DNA of 64,000 nt from assembly GCA_016098155.1 (NCBI GenBank), contig JAAAJB010000107.1:1-64000 (forward strand), in the 5' to 3' direction. The position numbers and the translations under genes were made by a program. Under the pieces are notes generated by a model that was not told the DNA's origin, ran no database searches, and saw nothing but the letters and a program-made list of their open reading frames with translations. Shown one piece after another: positions 13,697 through 26,400 of the stretch; position 1 is the first letter of the stretch; every line of letters begins with the position of its first letter. This DNA comes from Actinomortierella ambigua. Lineage: Eukaryota > Mortierellomycota > Mortierellomycetes > Mortierellales > Mortierellaceae.

Positions 13697-13815
13697 TCGA
13701 GAATATAAACTGCTTTGCTGTTTACCGTGAAACCATGAAAAGCAGCTCGTTCGAGTCACAAATGACAGAAGGAAGTACAGTGCGCATACATTTTTTATCA
13801 CGCTTTTTATTTTTT
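13697..13815 (+). repeat. 3' flank of kinase gene 3, copy B of duplicated block
   Basis: ATATAAACTGCTTTG, ACCATGAAAAG, CAGCTC and GACAGAAGGAAGT match the 3' flank of copy 1 near 9575-9695 in order and spacing. The block ends just before the stop codon of the convergent ATG13 gene. Confidence 0.6.
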
Positions 13816-13846
13816 TATTTCTCTCGGCCATAACAAACACAAACGT

Positions 13847-16800
13847 TCAGCCTGACGTGCTCGCCGAAGGTGGTGGCGGCGGCGGTGGCGGAGGGCCAAA
13901 CGCGCTGCCGCCGAGAGCAAACGCTCCTCCAATCTCGCCAGCCCCCGCCCGACTCGCAGGCCGCACCAAGAACGCGGCACCACTTCCACCAACACCGCCA
14001 CCGACAACCGAGCCCGGACGAGAAAGCGAGGCCGGTGACCCGGGTCCTCCGCCTCCCATTCCTACTCCTACTCCGCCTCCAAGCGTTGGCGAAGGGTGGC
14101 GCGACGTTCCACTCGTCGAAGCGGATGCCGCTGCCGCTGCTGCTGCTGCTGCAACAGTCGACGACCGACGGCTACTTCCCAGCATTGTGATAGGGTGGTC
14201 CAACGGTGTCGTGGCCGACGGGCCATACAGCACAGCGCCTCCACCAATGGGCATCAGACGCGGCGATTGCGACGCCGACGATGAGTTGGACGATGATGCA
14301 CTCGCCGAGGATCCATGTTGTACGCGCGACGTGGTGCCCAACAACAGTGCCGCCATTGACGGCTGGATCTCGTTGCCTCCTGCTCCTGCTCCTCCTGAGG
14401 AAGTGGCCCCTGTAACTGCTGTTGTTCCTACTCCTGCTCCATAGCGGCTATTGCGACGCGACGATGAGACCGACGACACGACGCCCGATCCCGCCAGTCC
14501 TCCAGGATGTCCGCGGCTAGACGCCATCGAGCTGGCAACACTCGATCCATACCCGCCACCGCTGCCACCACCACCACCCATATCATAACCTCCACTACCA
14601 CTACCTCGCCCAGACAGGATTTCAGCCGCCAAGCCTTGATGGCCTGCACCGCTCGCACCAGGACTGAGCTCGCTCATGATAAACAACATGTCGTCGTCAT
14701 CGTTCGCTGTGTTGTTGGCCGTCCGAAGCGACTCTTCGTATTCGTCGTCATCATCTTCATCTTCATCATCGTCCTCATCTTCCGCCTGTCGGAGCTGGCG
14801 GAGACCATCTTCATCCTCATCGTCATCGTCATCTTCATCCGCTCCTCCACTACGGCGACCGTATCGCCCGGCCGTGCTTGACACCTTGCGCAAGCGTCTC
14901 ATACCACCACCACCACCACCAGCAGTGGCCACGCCCGAAGACGGCAAAGACGATGGCGAGCTCGAGAGCGCAGCCTTTGTCGATTTCCCGCCTGTCGTCG
15001 ACTCGGAGTGCGATCGACGCGTCGATCCTTCACTTGCTGTCATCGCTGTTGTCGTCGCGCCAGTAGAAGCCAATGTTGCCCCCACGCCGCCCTGTGCAGG
15101 GCTCTTGCTGAATACTCCTCCTCCTCCTCCGCGTTCACGCTCCCGCAGGTGAATCTTGGCCATGCCGCGTTCCATGCAGCTACTGCCACCGCCAGCGCCA
15201 CTGCCACTGCCGCCGCTACTGCCAACAACAATATCCCGCTCCTGGTCCAAGCTACCATATCGGAACGGCGACCTCGTGCCCCGCCGAATCTCATCCATGA
15301 TCAGAGCTGCCGAACCCCCCGGAGACCGGGATGACGGGCCCATCGATGGCGTGGTCGACCCAACGACATGACTGAGCCCGGATCCCGTGCCTCCGTTCCC
15401 ACCACTACCATTGCCGCTTGCCATCGATGTCAATGAATGTCGCTTGTTGACAATCGGCTGCGGACGAGATAACGTGGTTGTTCCTGCTGCTACTCCTGCT
15501 GCTGCTGCTACTGATGCCATAGCTCCTCCTCCTCGGCTTCCTCCAGAGATTGCAACATCCCCCGCTCCCAAGGTCGTGGGCATCGCACCGCCCTGTTCAC
15601 TGGCCGCCCGACTATGCCGACCGTCCGAGGCTCGGTCACGATTGCTACTGCCACTGCTGCCATGGCTGGCATGTAAGCTGCTACCACCGCCACCGCCAAC
15701 ACCACCAGCAGCGCTCAGGCTACTACTGGTGCTTGATCGCCGCTCGCGGTCACGAGGCACAATCATGTCATCGATATCCCGGTTTCGGATCGGGATTTCA
15801 GCATGCAGTGGTGATGGCGTTCCTGGTTGATGGGTGTTGACAGACTGTGAAAACCGGCCAAGAGACGATGACGAAGAGGTCGTAGTCGTAGGGACATTGG
15901 TTGTGAAAATGGCTGGTGGAATAGGTGATGTAGGATCCATTGTTGTTGTTGTTGTTGTTATTGTTGTTGTCACCGATACCCCTGCCGATGTCTCATCCAG
16001 CTGCTGTTGTTGTTGATGTTGTTGTTGACGACCCAAAGTTTGACTTGCAGACATGGACTCGGACAAATTGGAGTTCATATGCTTGAGCTGCTGGAACCGA
16101 TCCAAAGTCACCCTGGACCGATGTGTCGACGACCCCATCATGCTGCTCTCACCACCTCCGCCTCCACCTGTGGCAAACGCCTTTGATCCAATAGTGCTCG
16201 ACTTTCCAAACAGCTTCAACGGCTCCGGGGAATCCAACATCCGCACAAACGCGCTCACATCATCCTCATCGTCCTGTGGAAAGTGGAGCAGCGACGATGC
16301 CGCTGCCGTGGTGGTGGTGGTGGTTGTTGTTGATGCTGTGGAAGTTGATGCTGCTGTCGGCGCCCCAACGATCGAATTCCGATGATGGCTACTCCGCCCC
16401 GGAGGCAGGCTTTCACTCGATGCTCTCCGTCCCGTCGAATCGTGCCGGTGACCAAAACTCGATGTCACACGTGGGATCGAGGTCGACGACGCATTGCTCT
16501 TGACCGACGTCGATAATTGATTGGTCGAAATTTCGGCCGGTACAAACCCCCCACCTCCTCCTCCTCCTCCTCCTGTCGTCGTTGTCATCGTGAGGCTGGA
16601 ACCGACGTGTGCGCCACTGCTTCCAAAGCTTCCCGCCGACTGATTTTGGTGTTGCTGTTGCTGTTGCTTTGACGTCGGGACGTTGCTGCCCTGCGACAAC
16701 GGGTATCGGTTCATCGACGAAGACGACGGCGACCGGTGGAGATGGATGGAAGCCGGTCGCGACGATGACGGTCCAGATGGCTGAGGGATCGCCTCCAGAT

Positions 16801-19565
16801 ACGAAGGAGAAGGGGAAGACGAAAGCGATGGAGACTTGAAAGGCGAAAAGACTGCTGATAATGGTCGACGCGGCGCCCCGACTCCTCCTACTCCTCCTCC
16901 AGCAGCAGCAGCTGCAGCTGCTGCAGAGGCTTCCGAATGACTCGATCCCAACTTGAACGGTGGGCTTTCCATGATCGGATCCACATAATGCTTCGCCACA
17001 GCGGCATATCCTCCTCCGCCAGTTTGACCGACTGAAAATGGAGGTGTACCCACTGACGAATGGTGTTGTTGCAATTGAGAGTACTGTGGAGACTCATGGT
17101 AGAAACCGCCTGCTCCTGATCCCGCCGCCGCCGCTGCTGCTGCTGCTGCCCCTGCACCTCCTCCGATAGGCGCGCCGCTTGATCCTCGCCGCGACATACG
17201 AGTGCCAATGGACGACAAGGATGATTGCGAGGATGAAAACTCGCCCGACCGCTGCGGATATTGTTGTTGTTGTTGTTGTTGATGTTGCTGCTGCTCCTGT
17301 TGCTTCAAAGACTGAGAACTGTTGCGACGAGGACGCAAACCCGGTATAGGCGCTAGGTTCTCCGAGAATGATGATCCCGAGTTCTCCTGGCTTGATCTCC
17401 GCGTCAGCTGTGATGCCAGTGATCTTCTCGTTGCTCCTGTCCCTGCCTGTTGATCGAGAGAAAAACACGTGCATGTATGTGAAGAGGTCCCACCGCATGT
17501 GAGTTACATTGATCAGTGATCAGTGAAAAAAAAAATAAACACAACAATCACACTAACGCTGTAGTACAGAGTAACTCCCGAGAGGGAGGGGGGAGGCAAG
17601 AATGCATGCAAAGCAAAAAAAAAAAAAAAACCTCATCCTGTACCTCTGAAGCATATTGTCGAAGAGAACGAATCGACTCTTGGGAATGTGAGTGCGCGGC
17701 GACCGTCGGCTTAAAGTAGTTCTCATCCATATCGATGAACCGTGAACTTAACAGAGTCTCGGCTTCGTCCACATGAAAGTCAACATTGCTGCGGTACGTC
17801 ACATTGAGCGAGAAGGACCTAGATCATATGTGGACAAATATCGAGCACACACAGAGAGAGGGGTGTGTGTGTGTGCGTGTGCGTGTGCGTGTCAATGCAA
17901 ACCCTGCTTACTCACTTTGAAAAAACAGCTGAACGTGCAGGAATGACAAATAAAAAAAGAATAGGGGGTAAGGGAAGAGGACGAGGGGGGAAGAGTGAAA
18001 GGAGGGCATCTGGAAAGGGAAAAAGAAGAAAAGGCTGCCTTACCCGACCGGTGTTTCGACTTGTCCAAAGCGATACTCGGTGATCATGGGTCGAGTCTCG
18101 CCTTCTACAAGAGGCACCTCGATGCCAATGTCATGGTCGCTCCTCAAGATACTGTCTTCTGGCGTTTGATGTCCTCGACTGACACGAAATCCAATTTTGA
18201 GCGAATGGTTCTGCTTTTTTAGTCGACGGTAGAGTTGGTACGCAGGCAAGAGGCGCATGTACGCGTACAGGGATCGGAAAAATATGATTGATTTCTTGTA
18301 CACGACGGGTGGATCAGGGACAGGGTCTGGTAGCGTGTTTCTAAAAAGGACAAAAACGAGAGGGTCCCCACACACACCCTGTCATTAGTCCTCTGAACAC
18401 AAAACACGCACATCCCCTCGTCCAACATCAATTCCCCGAGGGTGAAACTGTCGAGGACAGGCAAGCGCAGCAGCAATAGAGGCAGCGGAAACTGACCAAC
18501 AACAAAGGGAATGCTTACCCAAGGGTTAGGCTCCAAGACTCTATGAGAATGTTTTTGCGGGTCCTTTGATGCTGCTGTTGCCGATGGTACGGATGTAAAC
18601 TGCCGAGGCCGCTGTTACCATTTCCATGGATGTCGATGCGATTTTTTTGGTTGTTCTCATCAATCAGAACCAGGACCTGGTTGGGCGACATCTCGGACGT
18701 ATCCAGAAACAATTCTACCACCATCATGGGAGGCGATTCCGTGATGGCCGCTGCCCGCCAAAACTTTGCATCGTCCTTGTAGACTTCAAGATCCTCGAGT
18801 TCTAGATTGAACTGGATAAAAAAAAACGAGAGAGGCAGAAGAGCTGTTCAGTAGAACGTCCCCGTCCAAAAATAACAGGCGTGCACGAACACAGGAGAGA
18901 ACAGGAAAGGGTAGGAGGTAGAAGCAGAGAGAGAGAGAGAGAGGAGAGATAATGCGAGAGGGTCAGACCAAGGACAAAACAAGACATTGATTACTTTACC
19001 CATTTGCTCGTCTTCTTGACGAGAGGCACCCCACGCAAGGAGCCCTTTCGGGCTGGCTGGTTGGAGAGTGGGTCCGGGTGGGTAACGCGAGCAAGCAGTA
19101 CTATTTGGATCACCTTGACGTAAAAGCTCTAAGGACCCCACCAAAAATAGCGAACGAAAGTGAGTGAGTGAGTGAGTGAGTGAATGACTGAATGACTGAA
19201 TGAGCAAGTGAACGAACAAACACGTTGCATGCACAGGCATTGCTGCGGTGTCCATGAGAACAGCTGGGCATTGCAAGTACATGAATTACCTGGAGAATTT
19301 GGTCAGCCTTCTGGTTCCTGGGTGGCGGCGGTGGGTGCTGCTGTGGTTGCTGGTGCTGCTGCCCTTGCTGGTGCTGGTGCTGTTGCTGGTGGTGCTGCTG
19401 TTGGTATGGATACAGCTGCGAGTACGGTGAAACACTGGCGCTGCTGGCACCCTGCTGGTGACTGTAGGTGTGAGCACCATGAGTCGACTGAGTCGGAGAT
19501 GGCCCAGGCGAGGCTGAGCGCGAGCTTGGCTGATAGTACGACGATATGCTCGAGTGGCGACTCAT
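13847..19565 (-). CDS. ATG13: autophagy-initiation protein Atg13, unusually long
   Basis: Six exons on the minus strand: 19290-19565, 19000-19128, 18519-18811, 18044-18340, 17644-17818 and 13847-17446, about 1589 residues. Atg13 is the HORMA-domain subunit of the Atg1 kinase complex that starts autophagosome formation. Residues about 86-355 form the HORMA domain: ADQILQ-SFYVKVIQIVLLAR, MMVVELFLDTSEMSPNQVLVL, ILIESWSLTLG, PPVVYKKSIIFFRSLYAYM, LLPAYQLYRRL, FGQVETPVGSFSLNVTYR. The rest is disordered Ser/Gly/Gln/Ala-rich sequence with two islands: DDEDDVSAFVRMLDSPEPL near 785, in the place of the Atg17-binding segment, and DDDDMLFIMSEL near 1303, in the place of the Atg1-binding segment. Family members are usually well under 1000 residues. 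The donor of exon 5 is uncertain (17644 or 17632); both keep the frame. PKA is known to phosphorylate yeast Atg13, and a PKA gene is the next neighbour. Confidence 0.88.
17862..17892. repeat. (GT)n microsatellite in ATG13 intron 4
   Basis: An interrupted GT/GCGT run lies within the 225-base fourth intron (17819-18043). It interrupts no coding sequence. Confidence 0.9.
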
Positions 19566-20467
19566 TGTGATGTGGGGTGGGGGAGGGTATTAAAGAGGCT
19601 CTGAGGATGAGACGGAGTGAATGAAAAAGTAGGGAGGGATGGGGATGATGGTCAGCCCTCGGTGGGGCGTAGCATCATCGAGTGAGAGTGAGAAATTGTG
19701 AATGGGAGAGGAGAGACAGGACACTTGTTGCAGAAAGGGTGGATGGAATGCACTGCTGCTGACCCGAACAGCTGGTGGCTTCCCTTCTCTTTTGTCGCCG
19801 CTCGACCTAATCCCCCTCTTTCGTCTCTTCCTCTTTACCCTCGTTGCCACTTGCTGACAAGAGGTTAGTGGCGTGTGCGTGTACGTACAGACGGTGCACG
19901 CATCCCCCCCCCCTTCGTGTTCTCTCTGTGTCTACCCCTCTATCCCTCCTCCACTCCCTCCTCTTCTCCTTCCACACTATCACATTTCGCACATAGAAAC
20001 GAGTTTGACTTTGTCGGGCTTTTTTTTTCGTGTTTTTGGTTACAACTAAGGATGGAGAGGCTGGCTGGAGAGGGAAGGAGAGGGGCGAAAAAATGAGGAT
20101 GGACTACAACTACAAGAAGCAAGAAGAAGAAGACGAAGAAGAAGACGAAGAAGAGGGGGAGGAGGAGACACATAAAGAAAATCACAGAAATGAAAAAGAG
20201 ACAAAAAAAGTATACACGACATAGATATTGTATGGGCCCAAAAAAAAAACAACTGGATGCTGATGAGTGATGCATAATGATCGAGTCCGCTGCAAGCATC
20301 AAAAACAATCTCTCGGCCCTTCTACACGTTCAGGCAAAGAAAGAGAGGAGAGGCGCGGGCGCTTGCATATGCGTCCGATGGCAAAACCCCATCAACGAGG
20401 CGAGAGGGAAAGGAAAGGAGAAGGGAGGGGAACCATGCAACCACAAAACTTTTTTGCTGTTGTTGTT
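19566..20467. other. ATG13 promoter and PKA 3' region, no gene seen
   Basis: Both flanking genes are on the minus strand, so this 900-base gap holds the 3' untranslated region of the kinase gene and the promoter of ATG13. It contains a GAAGAA-rich run around 20120-20165 and homopolymers; no exon or RNA gene was recognised. Confidence 0.5.
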
Positions 20468-23400
20468 TTAGAACCCAGGGAAATAGGTGCCGAGCGCATC
20501 TTCCTCGCCGTCCGGGTACACGCCATATTGCTCTGCATCCTCTGGATAGTCATCAAAGTTGCTGGTGTCACCCTCGCCTCGGATGGTCGGTCGATAAGGC
20601 GCCTCGATCCGGCGCGAGTACACCAGATCCCAGTCGACGCCCTCGAACCATGGATGCCGCTTAATGTCGTTGGCTCCTCCCTTCAAGTTGCCGTATCGCT
20701 TCGTCAAGTCTGCCGTCAATAGTCGCTTCAGTAGATCTTTCAGTGCTGGCTGGAAGTGTGCCGGGTACTTGACCTTGCCCGCCATGATCTTGCCGTACAA
20801 CTTGATGTGGTCCTCATCAAAGAATGGTGGGAAGCCTGCGCACATTTCAAACATGAGCACGCCCATCGACCACCAGTCCACTGCCTTGCCGTATCCCTTG
20901 GATTGAATAATCTCCGGTGCCAAGTAATCGGGTGTGCCACACAGTGTCCAGGTGATGTTTTGAGGAACATGTTTCGCAAAGCCAAAGTCTGTAATCTTGA
21001 TATGGCCCAGCGAGTCCAGCAATAGATTCTCGGGCTTGAGGTCGCGGTAGATCACTGCATGTGAGTGCAGATATTCCAGAGCAAGCAACACCTCACATGT
21101 GTAGAAGCGGGCAACATGCTCAGGGAAACGCTACACGAAACAAAAGAAAAGAGAATGTTGATATTATCCGTTAGTGAGAGTGTACAGCCTTTGAGAGGAC
21201 GGAGAGAGGGGAGAGAAAAGAGGACAGAGGGAGGGAGGGAGGGGGGGATGGACTGTTGTTATTGTAACACGAAACAGGGTCACGACTCTCCAGCTCCATA
21301 TCAACCTCTACGGGACCAGTTGTGGTCCATGGCAAAGTGCCGGACCCAGACACCATACACAGAGAGTTGTTCCAATTTGTAGCGCTGATGCTCTCACATG
21401 CACCTACAAAACAATTGAGCGAGCACCCTGACCTCGTCTACTGGAGGTACGGGATGTCTATGCCTGAATTCTGGCAATGCTAGCTCAGCATTTGCATGTT
21501 CCCTGTTCAAATGCGCTCCTTGAACAGTACGATATCATTTGAAACACAGCTGATAGCAATCAATCAAGTGGAGGACGATTCTCCCAAGACTTGGGCTACT
21601 GATTTGGATGCTGGTCCCAAGTTCCCCTCTCCCCCTCCTCCCCCTCTTGTCCACTGTTTTTTTTTTCTCTCCCCCTGCCCTGGCTGTGTTTTCAAAAAAG
21701 TACATCCACAAGATGTTGCCAAGAAAGAAAGAAAAGAGGAGAGAGAGGAGAGTGTGGACGGGAAAGAAAGAGAAGGAGAGTCGCGCGAGAAAAAAAAATA
21801 GAGGGAGGGTGTGGACGATGCATTGGGGTCGTGTCCAAAATGATGAGCAGGATATTCATGCAGCCCCTGTCGTTCATGTCCCAGCCCAAGCCCTGCTCTC
21901 TTCCCCTTCCCCCTCTCTCTCCACCCTACCCCTGCTCCCCCTTTCCTTTTTTTATTCTGTGCGCACACGCACACAACACAACACCTTCAAATACAGCCCC
22001 CAATGCCAGACGATAAGTATCGACTCTTTTGTGCATCATTGTTGGTGTAAAGTGCATATTGACCCCACCAACAACTAACCCTTCATCAGAGTCCAGTTAT
22101 TGCCCATGCGTCCCCAGGTGAAGGAGGAGGAGGAAGAGCAGGAGGGGGGCTGAGAGTAATAGATCAAAAAGAGGAATGAACGCACACCACAAGAGAGTTC
22201 CGGTCGCCACGCATGAAAAGAAAGGGAGCAAGCGGATGGTGGCTAGTCCAACTTCTCTCCTTCCAGACTATCCGCACAGTGGAATCAATGCAAGTAGAAA
22301 AGTGTCCCTATCCTGGCAGTCCTCATTTGCACCACACCTTGCCTACCCGCGCATGCACGCCAACTCTACGTGCTGCTGCAAGAGCCAATTGGGGGGAAGA
22401 AAATAACAAAGAGTACACAAAATGTACAGAAGAGGTAGCTCTGAGCTGGGTTGTCGGGTGCTTTCAGTTGGAGTGAGGTGAGGGGAAGAGAGGGTGTTCA
22501 GCAACCAATGAAAGGGAACAGGCAAGCATGGATGCCTTCCCATCTACCCTTGATTTCCTGTGCCCACATCCCGCTGTAGAACACACACACAAAGCATGTA
22601 CACTCCAACTATTGCCGTCCGAGCCCACCCATTCTGTCTACCGGCCCCTGTTGCTCGCTTCCTTCCCTCTCTTTCTCCCGCCCAATCTCATCATCCACTT
22701 GCCCCTCGGATGGTGCAACCAACCCACCTTGTGTCTTTGACTACTACTCCCTCTCTCTTTCTTCTTGAAAAATTCCCTCCCCCCGTTCTCCGACTCCCTC
22801 CATGCCGACATATTTGTCGCCAGCTACTCCACAAAAGCATAGATGCAGTTGGGGCGCATTTCTCTCTTCTCTCTTGCTCCCTTCCCCCTCGTGAGTACGT
22901 TTGTTATCTACTATGCAGGAAATAAAGAATGGGGGGGGGGAGAGACAAAAGGAGAGAAGGGGAGGTGGAGGGGAGCACAAGCGATGGTCGTGATAGGGCG
23001 ATATTGTACAAACGCGCGTATCTCTCACTCTCTCTGTGTGTGTATCTGCCTGCTTGCTTGCCTGCCTGCCTGCCTGCTCTGCCCGGTCCTGCCCTGTCTC
23101 TCAATTGTCTGTCCATCTGTCCATCTGTCTGTCTGTCTGTCTCCGCATCATCATCCAAACACATCTTAGCACCGAAATAACAGTCGACAGCATGAGTGGA
23201 AGCAGGAGGCTGTCTTGTTCCATGCGTGCCTTCTCTCAAACGCGTCCTCCACAAGGAGAAAGAGCGACAGAGGCAGTCATTAAAACGACAAGAGCGAAAA
23301 AAAAAAAAAAAAAAAACTCAGAGGACCAAGAAAACTTGCCCCAATGAGGGGGTTGAAGAAAAGAAAAGGATGCGCGATGGGCACACAGAACTAAGGAAAG

Positions 23401-26400
23401 GAAAAGAAAGGGAGCAAAAACTCGGAGGGCTGGAACACAAACCCCCCTCCCCTCCCGCCCTTTCAATTGGCTGATATGAGATGGGAAAAGAGTCGTTCAT
23501 AAAATGATGTGGAGTATGCCCAAATCTCGTTGGCCGTGGTCCAATGGTAGACTGGATGGTTTGATTCAGTCAAAAAAAGTTACTGGCCAAATAAAAAAAG
23601 GGGAGAATGTAGAAGCGTGTAGATGTTGGGGCGTTATATTGGCCATAGAAGGTGGTTGCCGCCCTCGCATTCCTTCCGTAGAGACAACCCTTGTTGGAAA
23701 CCCAACCGTGGAGAGCAGGAAAGGAAAATAAAGAACTAACCTGACTTCTTCGCAGCACCGAGAACAGCTCTCCGCCGACAACATAATCCATGACCATGTA
23801 CAGGTTCCTGACATCCTGGAAGGTGCCCCAGAGGTTGATGAGAAATGGATGCTCCACGCGCTCCAGGATCATCTTTTCGTTGTTGGTGTGTTCAACCTGC
23901 TTCAGTCGCACGACCTCTGACTTTTTGAGCACCTTCATTGCATAGAAACGCGAATTAAACCGCGACTGCACGAGATGCACTCGTCCAAACGACCCTGTGC
24001 CAAGCGTCCGGTGGATATGAAAGTCGTTGAGGTTGAACTTGCGTCGTGCCGTAGTCTGTTGTGGCACATGACGTACTTCTGGTACCTGTTGTTGCTGTGG
24101 TTGTTGTGGTTGTGGTTGTTGTTGCTGTATCTGAGAGTGTTGCTGTGATAATTGAGCAAGCCGAGCAGCTTGTTGCTGTTGTTGTTGTTGTTGTTGTTGT
24201 TGTTGCTGTGCTTGCTGCTGCCTTAACAACTCTTGTTGCTGAGCTTGAAGCGCGGCCTGCTGTTGCTGTTGCTGTTGCTGCTGTTGTTGCTGTTGTTGCT
24301 GTTGTTGCTGCTGAAGAAGGTATTGCTGCTGCTTCTGCTGCTCCAACTGCTGGCGCTGCTGGTCCAGCTGCTGGCGTTCTGTCAAGGTGGCATCGGCAGA
24401 GACCATCTCGACGGATTGCATGCTATGTGGAATGAATGGCTCCGTGCCTGTTGTGCTTGTAGCTGTAGTTATGGTGGTCGTAGGGAGGGCGGTAGCGACG
24501 GTCGAGCCAACAAAGGCAGCCGAATGTTGCTGTGGAGAGTTGAGTTGGAGCCTATCGAGTCCGAGGTTCGAGTTTGGGCTAGTCAGGGCACTGGAATGAC
24601 CGGCGTTTGTCGCAGCTGCACTGCCGTTGATGGACAAAGCGCCAAGGTCGGTGTTGATTGGCCGTGGCAGGTCGTTGGGATTGTTGGACGAGTCCTTTGT
24701 TAAAAGTGATGAGTTATTCAGAGGGGTGGCTGTCAAGTGCGACGACGCGGCTGCCTTGGCTAGTTGGTCAAGTGGTTGGTGTTAGGGGCGGGGGCAGAGG
24801 GAGTTGAATGAGTTGGAAGGAGACCAAGACAAAAGAGTTAGTCAACGGGGAAATGAGAGGAATGAAAAAGAGAGAAAGAATGAGAGAAAGAATGAGGAAG
24901 AGAGTAATAAGAGAGAAAAGAAAAGAAGTAAAAAATGAGAGTGCAGTGTGTTTTGTATGCAATTGAGTGAGTGAGAGGTAACAACAACAGGGAGTGAGTG
25001 AGTTGAGTGAGAGTGAAGAAAGGACGAGTGTGAGCTGGAGTTATGAGCGAACAGAACAGGGCAGACAAGACACAGAACACGACACGACCCCCCCCCCTCA
25101 CTTCACTCTCTCTGCCCCCCCCCTCCCTCCCCTTCCCCCACCCCTCTTTCTCATTGTCCCCCCCCCCACCATCCATCCACCCACCCACTGTGATGAGAGC
25201 GATGAGAGTGCAGAAAGGGAGACAGAGAGAGTGCGTGAATGAGTGAGTGAGTGAGAGGACATTCAAGCGAATGGAAGAGCCATCCCCCCCCCAAACCCAA
25301 CGCCTCTCTGTCTCTCTCTCTCCCGTTCATTTTCTTACTTCCCTGTCGTTCCTCCAACACGCACGCGCTCTCTTGGGAAGTACAACCAAGCAAACAAGCA
25401 AAACAAAGGAAGGAAGGAAGGGAAGCAGAGCAGGCAGCCAGACAGGCAGCCTCTGGTCTCCAAAAATAACAGAAGCAGCAGCAACAGCAGCAGCAACAAC
25501 AATAGTATTAACATGCCTGGTGCAGGCTGGGGTCAATATCAGGGAGAAACAAAAAGAAAGGAAACAAACGCGAACGGCATCCTCCATACAAAAAGAGGAG
25601 GTGTGTGTGTCCATCTCGACAAGATGACATTCTGCAATGGACTCCATCTTGCGTGATCGCTCATTCTCTTACACATTTCCCTCCCTCGCGCATATACGCA
25701 GGGACTGCTAGGGTATATAGCAGGAAGATAGGAGGGGCAGAGAGAGAGAGAGAGAAAAGAGGCGCGGGAAGTATGCGGACCCCGTTTGAGGACATGCGCT
25801 GGTTGGTTCAGTGGTGGTGGTGGTGGGGGGAGATACGTGTATTATTCGGGAAACAAACGAAGATGAACACCCGATGTGACCCAACACAAGGAAAGGCTAG
25901 CTGGCGAGGCCAAGTCAAGACACACTCCAATTGCGCTCCAGTGGGCTGAACGAAAGAGCCAGGAGATCCCGCCTCTTGCTCTGCCACGCTTCAAGTGCTG
26001 GATGGGATAATCTTTGCCTCCGGCCAGCTAGTAAGCACCTCTGCTACTGCTGTCTAAGAAGGGGCATCTTTTGGAGCCAACAGTGTATTAGGTATAGGAG
26101 TAAGAAGACAGACAGGTAGCAACGCTCTTGTCTCTCTCCCCTACTTCCCCCCCTCCCCTTCTTCATCCTCTTCTTCCACCGAGGCTCGACAAGAGTCCTT
26201 CTCCTGTACCGTTTGAAGATAGATCTGTTCGGAAAAAGAAGGTGGTGGACATGCGCGTGCGGCGAGACGGGAAGTGAGATGGGTGGGAGAAGGGAAGGAG
26301 AGAGCAAACGTGTTGTTTGTGTCGACAGGTGTATGTGTGTGTGTGTGTGTCTGTTTGTGTGGAGGAAGAGCAACAAGCACACATGGCCACAACGATCCAT

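Noticed and set aside
13857..16520. Several plus-strand open frames rich in Pro, Ser or Val opposite ATG13
   Set aside because: They mirror the Gly/Ser/Thr/Gln repeats of the minus-strand exon and have no splice or domain support.
23530..23590. Functional tRNA gene
   Set aside because: A and B boxes are only about 11 bases apart, leaving no anticodon arm; kept only as a weak finding.
24061..24703. Poly-Leu and poly-Val plus-strand frames at 24061-24703
   Set aside because: Antisense readings of the CAA/CAG Gln tract in the PKA gene.
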